From positions 1 to 59,897 of the forward strand of contig NZ_BOMZ01000052.1 in assembly GCF_016862455.1 (NCBI RefSeq): DNA of 59,897 nt, in the 5' to 3' direction. The notes below the pieces were generated by a model. The model saw only the letters and a program-made list of their open reading frames with translations. It searched no databases and was not told the DNA's origin. The DNA is from Actinoplanes utahensis (GTDB taxonomy: Bacteria; Actinomycetota; Actinomycetes; Mycobacteriales; Micromonosporaceae). The stretch's first letter is position 1; each line of letters starts with the position of its first letter. The position numbers and the translations under genes are program-made. Below are positions 49,567 to 58,342 of this stretch, in pieces.

Positions 49567-51186
49567 TCAACTCCGGAGCGACTCCGGCGCGTGCAGCCGC
49601 AGCATCGTCGCGCCCACATCCGCCGGCACCCGCTTCCCGGTCACCAGCGAGACACCGACCATGACCAGGAAGGCGAGGGGCACCGTCCAGGCGGCGGGCT
49701 GCCCGACGAACTCGGCGAAACCGCCCCGCAGCGGCGGGCCGAGCACGGTCAGCAGGACCGACGCCATGGCCGCGCCACCACCGGCGATCAGCCCGGCGAT
49801 CGCCCCGGCGTCGGTCAGCCGCCGCCACCAGATGCCGAGCACCAGCAGCGGGCAGAAACTCGACGCGGCCACCGCGAACGCCAGCCCGACGACCTGGGAC
49901 ACGTCCATGTCGGACACCTGGAGCGCGAGGGCGGTCGGCACGAGCGCGGCCAGCACGGTGGCCACCCGGAAGTCCCGGACCGACCCGCTGCGGCCGGGCC
50001 GCAGCACGTCCGTGAAGATCACCCCGGCGACGCTGGTCAACAGGCCGGACGAGGTGGACAGGAAGGCGGCCAGCGCGCCCGCGGTGACCAGGGCACCCAG
50101 CAGCCGGCCCAGATGACCGTCACCGAGGGCGGCCTCGGGCAGCAGGAGCACCACCGCGTCGGTGTTCCCGGTCATCAGCAGTTGCGGTGTGTAGATCCGG
50201 CCCAGCACCCCGTACAGGGTCGGGAGCAGGTAGAACATGCCGACCATGGCGAGCACCACGAGGGTCGTGCGGCGGGCGGAGGCCCCGTCCGGGTTGGTGT
50301 AGAACCGGACCAGGACGTGCGGAAGCCCCATGGTGCCGAGGAAGGTCGCCAAGATGAGCGAATAGGTGGTGAAGAGCCCGGTCTGGTCGGGAAGCAGCCA
50401 GTCGGCGCCGAACTCGGCGTCCACAGTGCTCACCCGGGGAACCGGATCGCCCGCCTCGAACCGGAGCGTCTCCCCCGCCACGACCTTCGTCGCACCGTCC
50501 AGGACCGCGTCCTGCTCGATGGTGACCGTGGTCGCGGCGTGGAAGACCGGGCCGGGCGGAGTCACCGCCGGGCGGCCGTCGGACTGCCACTGCAGGATCA
50601 GGAAGACCATCGGTACGGCCAGGGCGGTGAGCTTCAGCCAGTACTGGAACGCCTGCACGAAGGTGATCGCGCGCATCCCGCCGAACGCCACGTTCGCGGT
50701 CACCACCACGCCGACGACCAGGGCGCCCCAGGCGTACGACCCCCCGGTCAGGGTGGCGAACGTCAAGCCCGCCCCCTGCAGCTGGGGCAGCAGATAGAGA
50801 CAGCCGATGAACAGCACGAACGCGGTCGCCAGCCGGCGCAGGGCGACCGACTTGAGGCGCACCTGGCAGAAGTCGGGCAGGGTGAACGCCCCGGAGCGGC
50901 GCAGCGGCGCGGCCACGAACAGCAGCAGGGCGAGGTATCCGGCGGCGAACCCGACGGGGTACCACAGCACGTCCACGCCGTAGCGCAGCACCAGACCGGC
51001 GACCCCGAGGAAGGACGCCGCGGAGAGGTATTCACCGCTGATCGCGGCCGCGTTCCAGGACGGGCTCACCGAGCGGGAGGCGACCAGGAAGTCCGAGGTG
51101 GTACGGGCGAAACGCAGGCCGTACGCGCCGATCGCCACGGTCAGCAGCAGCACCAGGATCAGACCCGGCGCCAGGTACGGGTTCAC
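49567..51186 (-). CDS. Solute:sodium symporter, second carboxylate-type copy
   Basis: About 539 residues from the GTG at 51186. It has SSS-family helices and signatures: VASRSVSPSWNAAAISGEYLSAASFLGVAGL, AFGGMRAITFVQAFQYWLKL and LGTMGLPHVLVRFYTNP. It has an extended hydrophilic segment after the sixth helix or so (TIEQDAVLDGATKVVAGETLRFEAG). It is only moderately similar to the copy at 42332. The start overlaps the stop of the small membrane partner gene (GTGA). Confidence 0.9.
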   Translation of the reverse strand: MNPYLAPGLILVLLLTVAIGAYGLRFARTTSDFLVASRSVSPSWNAAAISGEYLSAASFLGVAGLVLRYGVDVLWYPVGFAAGYLALLLFVAAPLRRSGAFTLPDFCQVRLKSVALRRLATAFVLFIGCLYLLPQLQGAGLTFATLTGGSYAWGALVVGVVVTANVAFGGMRAITFVQAFQYWLKLTALAVPMVFLILQWQSDGRPAVTPPGPVFHAATTVTIEQDAVLDGATKVVAGETLRFEAGDPVPRVSTVDAEFGADWLLPDQTGLFTTYSLILATFLGTMGLPHVLVRFYTNPDGASARRTTLVVLAMVGMFYLLPTLYGVLGRIYTPQLLMTGNTDAVVLLLPEAALGDGHLGRLLGALVTAGALAAFLSTSSGLLTSVAGVIFTDVLRPGRSGSVRDFRVATVLAALVPTALALQVSDMDVSQVVGLAFAVAASSFCPLLVLGIWWRRLTDAGAIAGLIAGGGAAMASVLLTVLGPPLRGGFAEFVGQPAAWTVPLAFLVMVGVSLVTGKRVPADVGATMLRLHAPESLRS

Positions 51187-51566
51187 CGTTCCGGCCTGCG
51201 GATCAGCGCCACGAAGTCCTGCTCGTTGCGTTCCGCCCAGCGCACGTAGGCCGCGCCGACGAGCACCAGGAACGGGAACGACAGCACCCCGAGCAGCAGC
51301 CACGGAAGGTGCACCCCGAAGACCTTGAACTCGCCGACCGCCGGCGCCGCGGCGAACAGCAGCGGCAGCGTCCCGAGCCCGGCGGCGACCACCAGGGCGA
51401 GCCGCAGCGCCAGCGCCAACTGGGCGCGCACCAGGCCCTTGACCAGAGCCTCCCCGACCGGGGTCTGCTCGTCGAGGTCGGCGCGGGCACGGTCGGGTGC
51501 GCCGCGCCGGCTCGCGGCGTCACCCAGCACCACCCGGACGCGCGGGCGCGGAGGCGGATCGGCCAT
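51183..51566 (-). CDS. Two-helix membrane partner of symporter (DUF485-like)
   Basis: A 127-residue protein with two membrane helices (ALALRLALVVAAGLGTLPLLFAA and PWLLLGVLSFPFLVLVGAAYVRWAE). It sits directly upstream of a symporter gene and overlaps it by four nt. Its position and shape match DUF485 partners, although the sequence is divergent. The N-terminal 40 residues are charged. Confidence 0.75.
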   Translation of the reverse strand: MADPPPRPRVRVVLGDAASRRGAPDRARADLDEQTPVGEALVKGLVRAQLALALRLALVVAAGLGTLPLLFAAAPAVGEFKVFGVHLPWLLLGVLSFPFLVLVGAAYVRWAERNEQDFVALIRRPER

Positions 51567-51638
51567 GCGTGGCAGTCTGTCCGTTCCCGCCCGAATGTCA
51601 ATACGAGGACGGCGGGCCGCGCCGGGCGGCCCCGTCGG

Positions 51639-52709
51639 TCATCTCTCTGCGGCCGTCGACAACGGAAGGCGTACCTGAATGTGGCAGCCCCGTTGATTCG
51701 CCGGCTCGACCACCGCGATGGTGCCCCGATGCAGTTGGACCACCCAGCGGGCGATCGCCAGACCCAGCCCGGTGCCGCCGCCGGTGGCGCGTTCGCCCCG
51801 GGTGAAGCGCTCGAAGACCCGTTCCCGTTCGGCGGCCGGGATGCCGTCGCCCTGATCCACGACCGCGAACACCACGTGATCGTCGCGGCGCTCGGCGCGA
51901 ACCGTCACGACGCCGCCACGCGGGCTGTGCCGGGCCGCGTTGTCCAGCAGGTTCGCGAAGACCTGGTGCAGGCGCTCCTGGTCGCCGGACATCACCAGGT
52001 GCGGCGCGGAGACCTCGAACCGCACGTCGAAGCCGGTGCCGCCGGCGTTCACCGTCGCCTCCCGGACCACCTCGCCGAGGAAGGCGGGCACGTCGATCCG
52101 CTCCCTCCGCATCGGCACCACCCCGGCGTCCAGCCGGGACAGATCCAGCAGGTCGGTGACCAGGCGGCTGAGCCGTTCGGTCTGGGCCAGAGCGGTCTTC
52201 ATGGTGTCCGGCTCGGCTGCGGCCACGCCGTCGACGATGTTCTCCAGCAGACCGCGGAGGGCGGTGATCGGCGTACGCAGCTCGTGCGACACGTTCGCGA
52301 TCAGCTCCCGCCGCTGCCGGTCGGCGGCCGCCAGATCCGCCGCCATCTGGTTGAACGCGGTGGCCAACTCCCCCACCTCGTCCTGCGACCGGGTCTCGAT
52401 CCGCCGGGTGTAGTCGCCGCGGGCCATCTCCCGGGCCGCGACCGTCATCTCTCGCAGCGGCACCGTCGCGCCGTGCGCCATCACCTGGAGGGTGACCAGT
52501 CCCAACGCCGCGGCGATGGCGATCCACAGCACGTCGACCCGGTAGAAGTCGATGGCCCAGAGGAACACCAGCAGGCCGACCCCGCCGGCGAAACCGAGCG
52601 CCAGGGACAGTTTCGCCTTGATCGATCGGACCGGGTCCAGCGGCCGGGGCAGGTACGCGAAGACCGGCGCCACCAGGTTGTGGACGAACAGCATCAGACG
52701 GGCGATCAC
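51639..52709 (-). CDS. Sensor histidine kinase (OmpR-type partner)
   Basis: About 356 residues from the GTG at 52709. Two hydrophobic segments near residues 35-75 are followed by a HAMP-like region (LREMTVAAREMARGDYTRRIETRSQDEVGELATAFNQMAADL). A HisKA box (ANVSHELRTPITALRGLLENI) and an HATPase (FANLLDNAARHS, VVDQGDGI, GTGLGLAIARWVVQLHRG) follow. Its start overlaps the response regulator stop (GTGA). The short external part suggests a membrane or intracellular signal. Confidence 0.92.
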   Translation of the reverse strand: MIARLMLFVHNLVAPVFAYLPRPLDPVRSIKAKLSLALGFAGGVGLLVFLWAIDFYRVDVLWIAIAAALGLVTLQVMAHGATVPLREMTVAAREMARGDYTRRIETRSQDEVGELATAFNQMAADLAAADRQRRELIANVSHELRTPITALRGLLENIVDGVAAAEPDTMKTALAQTERLSRLVTDLLDLSRLDAGVVPMRRERIDVPAFLGEVVREATVNAGGTGFDVRFEVSAPHLVMSGDQERLHQVFANLLDNAARHSPRGGVVTVRAERRDDHVVFAVVDQGDGIPAAERERVFERFTRGERATGGGTGLGLAIARWVVQLHRGTIAVVEPANQRGCHIQVRLPLSTAAER

Positions 52710-53407
52710 CGGTCGATCTCCAGGGCGTAGCCGACGCCGTGGACGGTGCGGATCAGGTCGGCGCCCAGCTTGCGGCGCAGTCCCTTGATGTGGCTGTCCA
52801 CCGTCCGGGTCCCGGAGGCATCCGCCCAGCCCCACACGTCGGCCAGCAGCCGCTCCCGGGGCAGGACCGTGCGCGGCCGTCCGGCCAGGTGCACGAGCAG
52901 GTCGAACTCGGTCGGGGTGAGGTGCACCTCGACCCCGGCCTGGAGCACCCGCCGCTCCGCCTGGTTGATCTCCAGGTCGCCGAGCCGCAGAGTCGGCGGC
53001 TCCGGCCTCGCCGCGGCGGCGGACTTCGACGCCCGCCGCAGCAGGGCGTGCACCCGGGCCGCCAGCTCGCGCATCGAGAACGGCTTGGCCATGTAGTCGT
53101 CGGCGCCGACGGCGAGCCCGACCAGCAGGTCGGTCTCCTCGCCCCGGGCGGTCAGCATGAGCACCGGCACCGGCCGTTCCGCCTGGATCCGGCGGCACAC
53201 CTCGAGCCCGTCGAACCCGGGCAGCATCACGTCGAGGACGATCACGTCCGGCGGGTTGCGCCGGGCCGCGGCGACAGCGCCCGGCCCGTCGCCGACCACC
53301 TCCACCCGGAAGCCCTCGGCGCGCAGGCGTGCCGCCACGGCGTCGGCGATCGCCCGTTCGTCCTCGACGACGAGCACCCGTCGTTCGATCGTCTCCACCG
53401 CTGCCAC
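52706..53407 (-). CDS. OmpR-family response regulator
   Basis: About 233 residues. A receiver domain (RRVLVVEDERAIADAV; phospho-Asp in VIVLDVMLPGFDG; TARGEE; KPFS) is followed by a winged-helix DNA-binding domain (HLTPTEFDLLVHLAGRPRTVLPRERLLADVWG, then TVDSHIKGLRRKLG). GTG at 53407 or 53398 can serve as start. A cluster of DnaA-box-like sequences lies 240-300 nt upstream. Confidence 0.93.
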   Translation of the reverse strand: MAAVETIERRVLVVEDERAIADAVAARLRAEGFRVEVVGDGPGAVAAARRNPPDVIVLDVMLPGFDGLEVCRRIQAERPVPVLMLTARGEETDLLVGLAVGADDYMAKPFSMRELAARVHALLRRASKSAAAARPEPPTLRLGDLEINQAERRVLQAGVEVHLTPTEFDLLVHLAGRPRTVLPRERLLADVWGWADASGTRTVDSHIKGLRRKLGADLIRTVHGVGYALEIDR

Positions 53408-53590
53408 CCATCGAATCGTGCCTGATCCGGCCGGTGCGCCCCCGTGGCTCACCGGCCGTAGCCGCAGCTTATTGATCTTCTGCGTGGGCCTGGCGGGGGA
53501 GTTGTGAACAACCTGTGGAGGCATCCTTCGGGGCCTGCCGCACCCGAGGCAACGGGCAGCCGGGCGGTTGGCACCAATGGGGGAGCATTC

Positions 53591-53639
53591 CGGGTGTGTG
53601 GATTTCGGCCGTGCCGGGCGCCTGAAATCCACACACCCG
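53591..53639. repeat. Perfect 16-bp inverted repeat with 17-nt loop
   Basis: The left arm begins CGGGTGTGTGGATTTC and the right arm is its exact reverse complement, 53624-53639. Each arm contains TGTGGATTT, one mismatch class away from a DnaA box. It could be a terminator for the LytTR gene, or part of the DnaA-box cluster. Confidence 0.85.
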
Positions 53640-53648
53640 CGGACTGCC

Positions 53649-53701
53649 TGTGGATAACCCTGTGGAGAACCCTGTGGGGCTGTGGATAACGGTGTGGATT
53701 C
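53649..53701. promoter_or_regulatory. Cluster of five DnaA-box-like 9-mers
   Basis: TGTGGATAA occurs at 53649-53657 and 53681-53689, the exact complement of the DnaA box TTATCCACA. Related 9-mers start at 53661 (TGTGGAGAA), 53673 (TGTGGGGCT) and 53693 (TGTGGATTC). The starts are spaced 12, 12, 8 and 12 nt. Confidence 0.7.
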
Positions 53702-53707
53702 CCGGGT

Positions 53708-54442
53708 TCAGCGGGTCCAGTCGTGCTTGGCGGCGCGGATCAGGCGGTCCTTCAGCTCCCGGGTGTGCCGGCGGCTCACCGGCAACTCCACCCCGTCGAC
53801 CCCGACCACGTAACCCGAACCGGTCAGCCGCAGCTCGGTGACCAGGCGCAACTGCACCAGATAGGAGCGGTGGATCCGGACGAAACCGGCGTTGGCCCAG
53901 CTCTCGGCCAGAGTGGCGAGAGAGACCCGGACCAGATGGGAGGTGTCCCCGGTGTGCAGCCGGGCGTAATCGCCCTGCGCCTCGACCCAGCGCACCGACG
54001 ACCGCGGCAGCATCCGGGTCGTCCCGGCCAGCTCCACCGGAATGGCCGGCTCGTCCTGCGGCGGGGCCGGCGCGGCCGCCCGCAGCCCCGCCACCCGGCG
54101 CAACGACTCGCCCAGCCGCTCGGCCCGCACCGGCTTGCGCACATAGTCGGTGACACCCAGGTCGAACGCGTCCACCGCACCGTCGTCGTACGCCGTCACG
54201 AACACGATCGCCGGCGGCTGCGCGAACCGCCGCAGGATCCGGGCCAGCTCCATGCCGTCCAGGCCGGGCATCCGGATGTCCAGGAACACCGCGTCCACCT
54301 CGGTGTCACGCAGCACCCGCAACGCCTCGGTGGCGTCGCCGGCCCGGTGCACGTGCGCCACCCGGCCGTCCGCGTTCAGCAGATAGGCCAGTTCGTCCAG
54401 CGCGGGCGGCTCGTCATCGACGGCCAGCACGATCAGGCTCAT
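53708..54442 (-). CDS. LytTR-type response regulator
   Basis: A 244-residue regulator. The receiver domain (VLAVDDEPPALDELAYLL; phospho-Asp in AVFLDIRMPGLDG; VTAYDD; RKPV) is followed by a LytTR DNA-binding domain (SSVRWVEAQGDYARLHTGD, FVRIHRSYLVQL, ELPVSRRHTRELKDRL). LytTR regulators often control transporter or cell-wall genes. In E. coli the LytS/LytTR pairs BtsSR and YpdAB respond to pyruvate. The ATG overlaps the stop of a 26-codon frame that is itself coupled to the kinase gene. Confidence 0.93.
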   Translation of the reverse strand: MSLIVLAVDDEPPALDELAYLLNADGRVAHVHRAGDATEALRVLRDTEVDAVFLDIRMPGLDGMELARILRRFAQPPAIVFVTAYDDGAVDAFDLGVTDYVRKPVRAERLGESLRRVAGLRAAAPAPPQDEPAIPVELAGTTRMLPRSSVRWVEAQGDYARLHTGDTSHLVRVSLATLAESWANAGFVRIHRSYLVQLRLVTELRLTGSGYVVGVDGVELPVSRRHTRELKDRLIRAAKHDWTR

Positions 54443-54519
54443 GGTGCCACCGGAGCGCGGCGCAGCCGGCGTCGTGCCGCAGCGGACCGGGCCGGCCGAT
54501 CACTCGCACGCTTGCTCAT
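54439..54519 (-). CDS. Candidate 26-residue basic peptide coupled between kinase and LytTR genes
   Basis: A short frame starting at ATG 54519 that overlaps the kinase TGA (ATGA), and ending in a TGA that overlaps the LytTR ATG (ATGA). The product (starts MSKRASDRPARS, ends RRAPVAP) is very basic. Perfect coupling on both sides suggests it is translated, if only to carry ribosomes from one gene to the next. No homology is known to me. Confidence 0.45.
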   Translation of the reverse strand: MSKRASDRPARSAAARRRLRRAPVAP

Positions 54520-55709
54520 GCCCGCACCTGGGGATGGAATTTCGGCACCCGCATGCTCACCTTCGTACCCGAGCCGGGGGCGGTCTCCACCACCAGGCCG
54601 TGATGGTCGCCGAAAACCGACCGCAGCCGCTCGTCCACATTCACCAGACCGACGTGCTGCCCGTCCTCGGAATCCGAACCGTCCCGCTGGAACACCGCCG
54701 GATCCATGCCGACCCCGTCGTCCTCGACCGTGATGTGGCACTCGGCGCCCGCGTCGCGTGCCTCGATGCTCACCATACCGACGCCGGGCTTACGGGACAG
54801 TCCGTGCCGGACCGCGTTCTCCACCAGCGGTTGCAGGCACAGGAACGGCAGGCCCACCGGCAGCACCTCGGGGGCGATCTGCAGCCGCACCTGGAGACGG
54901 TCGCCGAAGCGGGCGCGTTCGATGGTCAGGTAACGGTCGATCGAGCGCAGCTCCTCGGCGAGCGTGGTGAACTCGCCGTGCGCGCGGAACGAGTAGCGGG
55001 TGAACTCGGCGAACTCCAGGATCAGCTCACGGGCCCGCTCCGGGTCGGTACGCACGAACGAGGCGATCGCGGTCAGCGCGTTGTAGATGAAGTGCGGGCT
55101 GATCTGCGCCCGCAGCGCCCGCACCTCGGCCCGCGCCAGCCGCTCCCGAGACGAGTCGAGCTCGGCCAGCGCCACCTGTGAACCGGCCCAGCGAGCCGTC
55201 TCCAGCGTCGCCTGCACCAGACCGGGTGCCGGCTGCCCGTCGGCCACGGCCACCAGCGCGGCCTCGGCGGCGCCGGACGGGCCGGTCAACGGGGCCACCA
55301 CCGCGCCACGGACCACACAGTCCACCCGGTCACAGACGAGATCAGACCCGTTGAGCACGACCGAACGCTGCGTTCTGGTGGCCCGGCGAGCCGCCGCAAT
55401 CAGCTCCGACTCGTGGTGGGCGCCGCGTCCGTCGTACGCCAGAAGGGTCTCGCCGTCGACGACCGCAAGCCCGACCGCACCGACCAGCACCCGCAGATGC
55501 CGCGCCGCCTTTCCGGCCGTCGCCGCGGTCAGCCCGGCCCGCAGCGGCTCGGCCGCCAGCGACGCCGTGTGCAGCACGTCGTAGGTGGCTCGCTGCATCG
55601 CCGTCGCGATCCCGCGCCGGGCCCGCAGCCGCAGCACCGCCACCACCGCCGCGGCCAGCGCAGCGAGCACGGCGACGATCGCCACCGCACTCCCCAGCTG
55701 GCCGGTCAC
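54516..55709 (-). CDS. LytS-like sensor histidine kinase
   Basis: A 397-residue kinase of the LytS/YehU type. It has one N-terminal membrane helix (AVAIVAVLAALAAAVVAVL) and a GAF-like sensory domain (about 40-190). The conserved phospho-acceptor region is AQISPHFIYNALTAIASFV, and the ATPase part has LVENAVRHGLSRK and VEDDGVGM. It pairs with the LytTR regulator just downstream. The start GTG lies 3 nt after the stop of the sugar transferase gene, so all may be one transcript. Confidence 0.92.
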   Translation of the reverse strand: MTGQLGSAVAIVAVLAALAAAVVAVLRLRARRGIATAMQRATYDVLHTASLAAEPLRAGLTAATAGKAARHLRVLVGAVGLAVVDGETLLAYDGRGAHHESELIAAARRATRTQRSVVLNGSDLVCDRVDCVVRGAVVAPLTGPSGAAEAALVAVADGQPAPGLVQATLETARWAGSQVALAELDSSRERLARAEVRALRAQISPHFIYNALTAIASFVRTDPERARELILEFAEFTRYSFRAHGEFTTLAEELRSIDRYLTIERARFGDRLQVRLQIAPEVLPVGLPFLCLQPLVENAVRHGLSRKPGVGMVSIEARDAGAECHITVEDDGVGMDPAVFQRDGSDSEDGQHVGLVNVDERLRSVFGDHHGLVVETAPGSGTKVSMRVPKFHPQVRA

Positions 55710-55712
55710 CGC

Positions 55713-57296
55713 CTAATAAGCGCCCTTGCGCTTCAGGACGACCCAGATGGTGCGCCAGAGGATGCTCAGATCGTAGGTCAGCGACCAGTTGTCGACGTAG
55801 TACAGGTCCAGGCGGACCGCCTCGTCCCAGGACAGCTCGGAACGGCCGCTGACCTGCCACAGACCGGTCATGCCGGGACGCACCAGCAGGCGCCGGCGGA
55901 CGTCGCCGAGATAGTCGCCGTCGTCGGCCGGCAGCGGGCGCGGGCCGACCAGCGACATCTCGCCCTTCAGCACGTTGATCAGCTGGGGCAGCTCGTCCAT
56001 CGAGGTGGCCCGCAGCTTCTGCCCGAAGGAGAAGATCCGCGGATCCTGCTTCATCTTGAAGAGCATGCCGTCGGTCTCGTTGAGCTCCGCCAGCGTGGCC
56101 TTGCGCTCCTCGGCGTCCACGTACATGGTCCGGAACTTCCAGACCCGGAAGGTCCGGCCGTCGTGACCGACCCGGGTCTGCCGGAAGAACACCGGCCCGG
56201 GGTCGGACATCCGGATGCCGACCGCGATGAACAGCAGAATCGGGCTGATCATCAGCAGGCCGAGGCCGGCCGCCGCCCGGTCCATCAGGTTCTTGACCAG
56301 CCAGCCGGGGCCGGACAGGGTCGGCTCCTCGACGTGCAGCAGCGGCAGGCCCTCGATCGGGCGGATGTGCACACGCGGGCCGGCGATGTCGGTGAGCTGC
56401 GGTGCGACCACCAGGTCCACGCCGGTGCCCTCCAGCTGCCAGGCCAGACGGCGCAGCTCGCCCGGCTCGGCGCTGGCCGACCCGCAGACCGCGATGGTGT
56501 CCGCGCCGACCTCCCGGACCAGCGACATGACGTCACGTCCGGCGTAGACCGGGACCGGCGTCTCGATGCCGCGGGCGGCCGCGAAACCGTCGGTGAGATG
56601 GATGGCGACCGGGATCAGGCCGGCGGCCGGGCTGCGGGTGACCGCCGTGTAGACCTCCAGGGCCTCCGGCAGCGTGCCGACCAGCACCATCCGGTGCGCG
56701 CCGTGACCGGTGTGCCGGCGGGCCAGGTGCAGCACCTGACGGGCGGCGGCCCGGCAGATCAGGATCAGGATCAGCGCGCTCAGCGACACCGTGGCGACCG
56801 TCCCACGGGACAGGTCGGCCTTGGTGGCGAACGCGAGCAGGGAGACCGCCGCGACGACGGTCACCGAGGTCCGGACGACCCGCTTGAACTCCTCGCTGCC
56901 CAGGCCCAGGTAACGGCGGTCGTACGTGCCGTTGGTCCAGAGCAGCAGCAGCCAGCCCAGCGGCAGCACCAGGTAGGCGAAGAAGTTGAACAGCTCGGTG
57001 CCCTCGAGGAACCACCAGGACTGGTTGAGGCCGGCCCGGGACTTCTCCAGAGAGCTGGCGATGTAACTCGCGCCGATGGCGGAGAGCAGGTCGAGGATGA
57101 CCAGAAAGAACGTGTACGGCCGGTGCCAGCGGGACCGCCTGCGGCTCGATCGCCCCCACGCGTTACGGGGCACGCCGTTGCTCGGTGGCTGATCCTGCTG
57201 CCACTCGAAGCTGTCGTACCGCACGGGTCCACTCCGGCTGCTGTCGGTTGGTGGGCGATGCAGGCTAGTGGTCACTGCGCCTACGTCCTCCCGCAT
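55713..57296 (-). CDS. Polyprenyl-phosphate sugar-1-phosphate transferase (WcaJ/WbaP-like)
   Basis: A 527-residue membrane protein. It has four to five N-terminal helices (residues about 60-185), a nucleotide-binding-like middle domain (HRMVLVGTLPEALEVY, GADTIAVCGSAS), and a C-terminal bacterial sugar transferase domain. That domain shows VFFRQTRVGHDGRTFRVWKFRTMYVDAEERK, RATSMDELPQLINVLKGEMSLVGPRPL and RPGMTGLWQVSGRSELSWDEAVRLDLYYV. It starts exopolysaccharide units on undecaprenyl phosphate. The ATG at 57296 follows TAATCT by 8 nt. Confidence 0.94.
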   Translation of the reverse strand: MREDVGAVTTSLHRPPTDSSRSGPVRYDSFEWQQDQPPSNGVPRNAWGRSSRRRSRWHRPYTFFLVILDLLSAIGASYIASSLEKSRAGLNQSWWFLEGTELFNFFAYLVLPLGWLLLLWTNGTYDRRYLGLGSEEFKRVVRTSVTVVAAVSLLAFATKADLSRGTVATVSLSALILILICRAAARQVLHLARRHTGHGAHRMVLVGTLPEALEVYTAVTRSPAAGLIPVAIHLTDGFAAARGIETPVPVYAGRDVMSLVREVGADTIAVCGSASAEPGELRRLAWQLEGTGVDLVVAPQLTDIAGPRVHIRPIEGLPLLHVEEPTLSGPGWLVKNLMDRAAAGLGLLMISPILLFIAVGIRMSDPGPVFFRQTRVGHDGRTFRVWKFRTMYVDAEERKATLAELNETDGMLFKMKQDPRIFSFGQKLRATSMDELPQLINVLKGEMSLVGPRPLPADDGDYLGDVRRRLLVRPGMTGLWQVSGRSELSWDEAVRLDLYYVDNWSLTYDLSILWRTIWVVLKRKGAY

Positions 57297-57304
57297 CCGG
57301 AAAA

Positions 57305-57310
57305 AGATTA
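57305..57310 (-). promoter_or_regulatory. -10 element for sugar transferase gene (leaderless)
   Basis: TAATCT (minus strand) ends 8 nt before the ATG at 57296. Confidence 0.45.
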
Positions 57311-57472
57311 CGCACCGCCACGACCGTGCGGTCGTCGGCGGGTCCGCCGGTACCCGTACGCGTCATAACGGTTGCCATGGACCGGGCCACTATACCGATG
57401 GATCGGCCGGAGAGAAGGTGACGTGACGGCCACAAACCTGATGTATACGCAGTGTCATCGGACGGATGCGGA

Positions 57473-58336
57473 TCACCGGACCAGCTTGGACAACCGGCGG
57501 TCAGCCAGCGGTTTCCCGCCGGTCTGGCAGGCCGGACAATATTGCAGGCTCTTGTCGGCGAACGAGACCTCACGCACCGTGTCGCCGCACACCGGGCACG
57601 GCAGGCCGGTCCGGGCGTGCACCCGCATCCCCGCGCGTTTCTCGCCCTTCAGCTCCGCCGCCTTCTGACCGACCGAACGCTCCACCGCATCCGTCTCGAT
57701 GGCACGCATCGCCTCGTACAGCGTCACGATCTGTTCATCGGTCAGCTTGCCGGTGAGCGCGAACGGGGACAGCCGCGCGGCATGCAGGATCTCGTCGGAA
57801 TAGGCGTTGCCGATCCCGGCGAGCACCTCCTGATCGGTGAGCACACCCTTGATCTGGCCCTTACGGCCGCGGATCCGCTCGGTGAACTCCGGCAGCGACA
57901 CGGCCAGCGCGTCCGGGCCCAGCCGGGACACCCCCGGAACCTCCGTCACCGGGTCGCGGACCAGGTAAGCCGCCAGCGACTTCTGGGTGCCCGCCTCGGT
58001 CAGGTCGAACCCGGAACCGTCGTCGAGCCGCACCCGGAGCGCGATCGGCCCGCTGCCCGGCTTGAGCGGCGCCGGCGACTTGAACGAGTCCCGGTAGTGC
58101 AGCCAGCCGGCCCGAGCCAGGTGGACCACCAGATGCAAGTCGTCACCGAGGCCGACATCGAGGAACTTGCCGTGCCGGCCGGCACCGGTGATCGGCAACC
58201 CCGCCACCGCGGACGGCGCCGGGTCGTAGGTCTTGAGCGCGCTGAAGGAGGCCACTTCGAAACGGTCCACGGTGTGGCCGACCGCACGCTCACGCAGGTA
58301 AGCCGCGAGCGCCTCGACCTCGGGGAGTTCGGGCAC
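57473..58336 (-). CDS. Fpg/Nei family DNA glycosylase
   Basis: A 287-residue base-excision glycosylase. After removal of the start residue the N-terminus is PELPEVE, supplying the catalytic Pro and Glu. HGKFLDVGL (catalytic Lys region), the helix-two-turn-helix QEVLAGIGNAYSDEILHAA, and a zinc finger CPVC...YCPAC close the protein. In the zinc finger, ADKSLQYC has Lys where E. coli MutM has the DNA-contacting Arg, so lesion specificity may differ. The start GTG follows TACCGT by 6 nt, and this -10 overlaps that of the divergent GT4 gene. Confidence 0.93.
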   Translation of the reverse strand: MPELPEVEALAAYLRERAVGHTVDRFEVASFSALKTYDPAPSAVAGLPITGAGRHGKFLDVGLGDDLHLVVHLARAGWLHYRDSFKSPAPLKPGSGPIALRVRLDDGSGFDLTEAGTQKSLAAYLVRDPVTEVPGVSRLGPDALAVSLPEFTERIRGRKGQIKGVLTDQEVLAGIGNAYSDEILHAARLSPFALTGKLTDEQIVTLYEAMRAIETDAVERSVGQKAAELKGEKRAGMRVHARTGLPCPVCGDTVREVSFADKSLQYCPACQTGGKPLADRRLSKLVR

Positions 58337-58342
58337 ATCCCC

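Larger units (their letters stand above)
53408..53707. other. 300-nt intergenic region with DnaA-box cluster and long inverted repeat
   Basis: No gene. It holds a 16-bp perfect inverted repeat (53591-53639), five TGTGG-initiated boxes at 53649-53701, and single TGTGGAGG-like and GTTGT-N2-ACAAC motifs near 53501-53522. Confidence 0.7.

Noticed and set aside
53649..53701. Chromosomal origin oriC
   Set aside because: DnaA boxes alone are not enough; dnaA, dnaN, recF and rpmH are not in the window.
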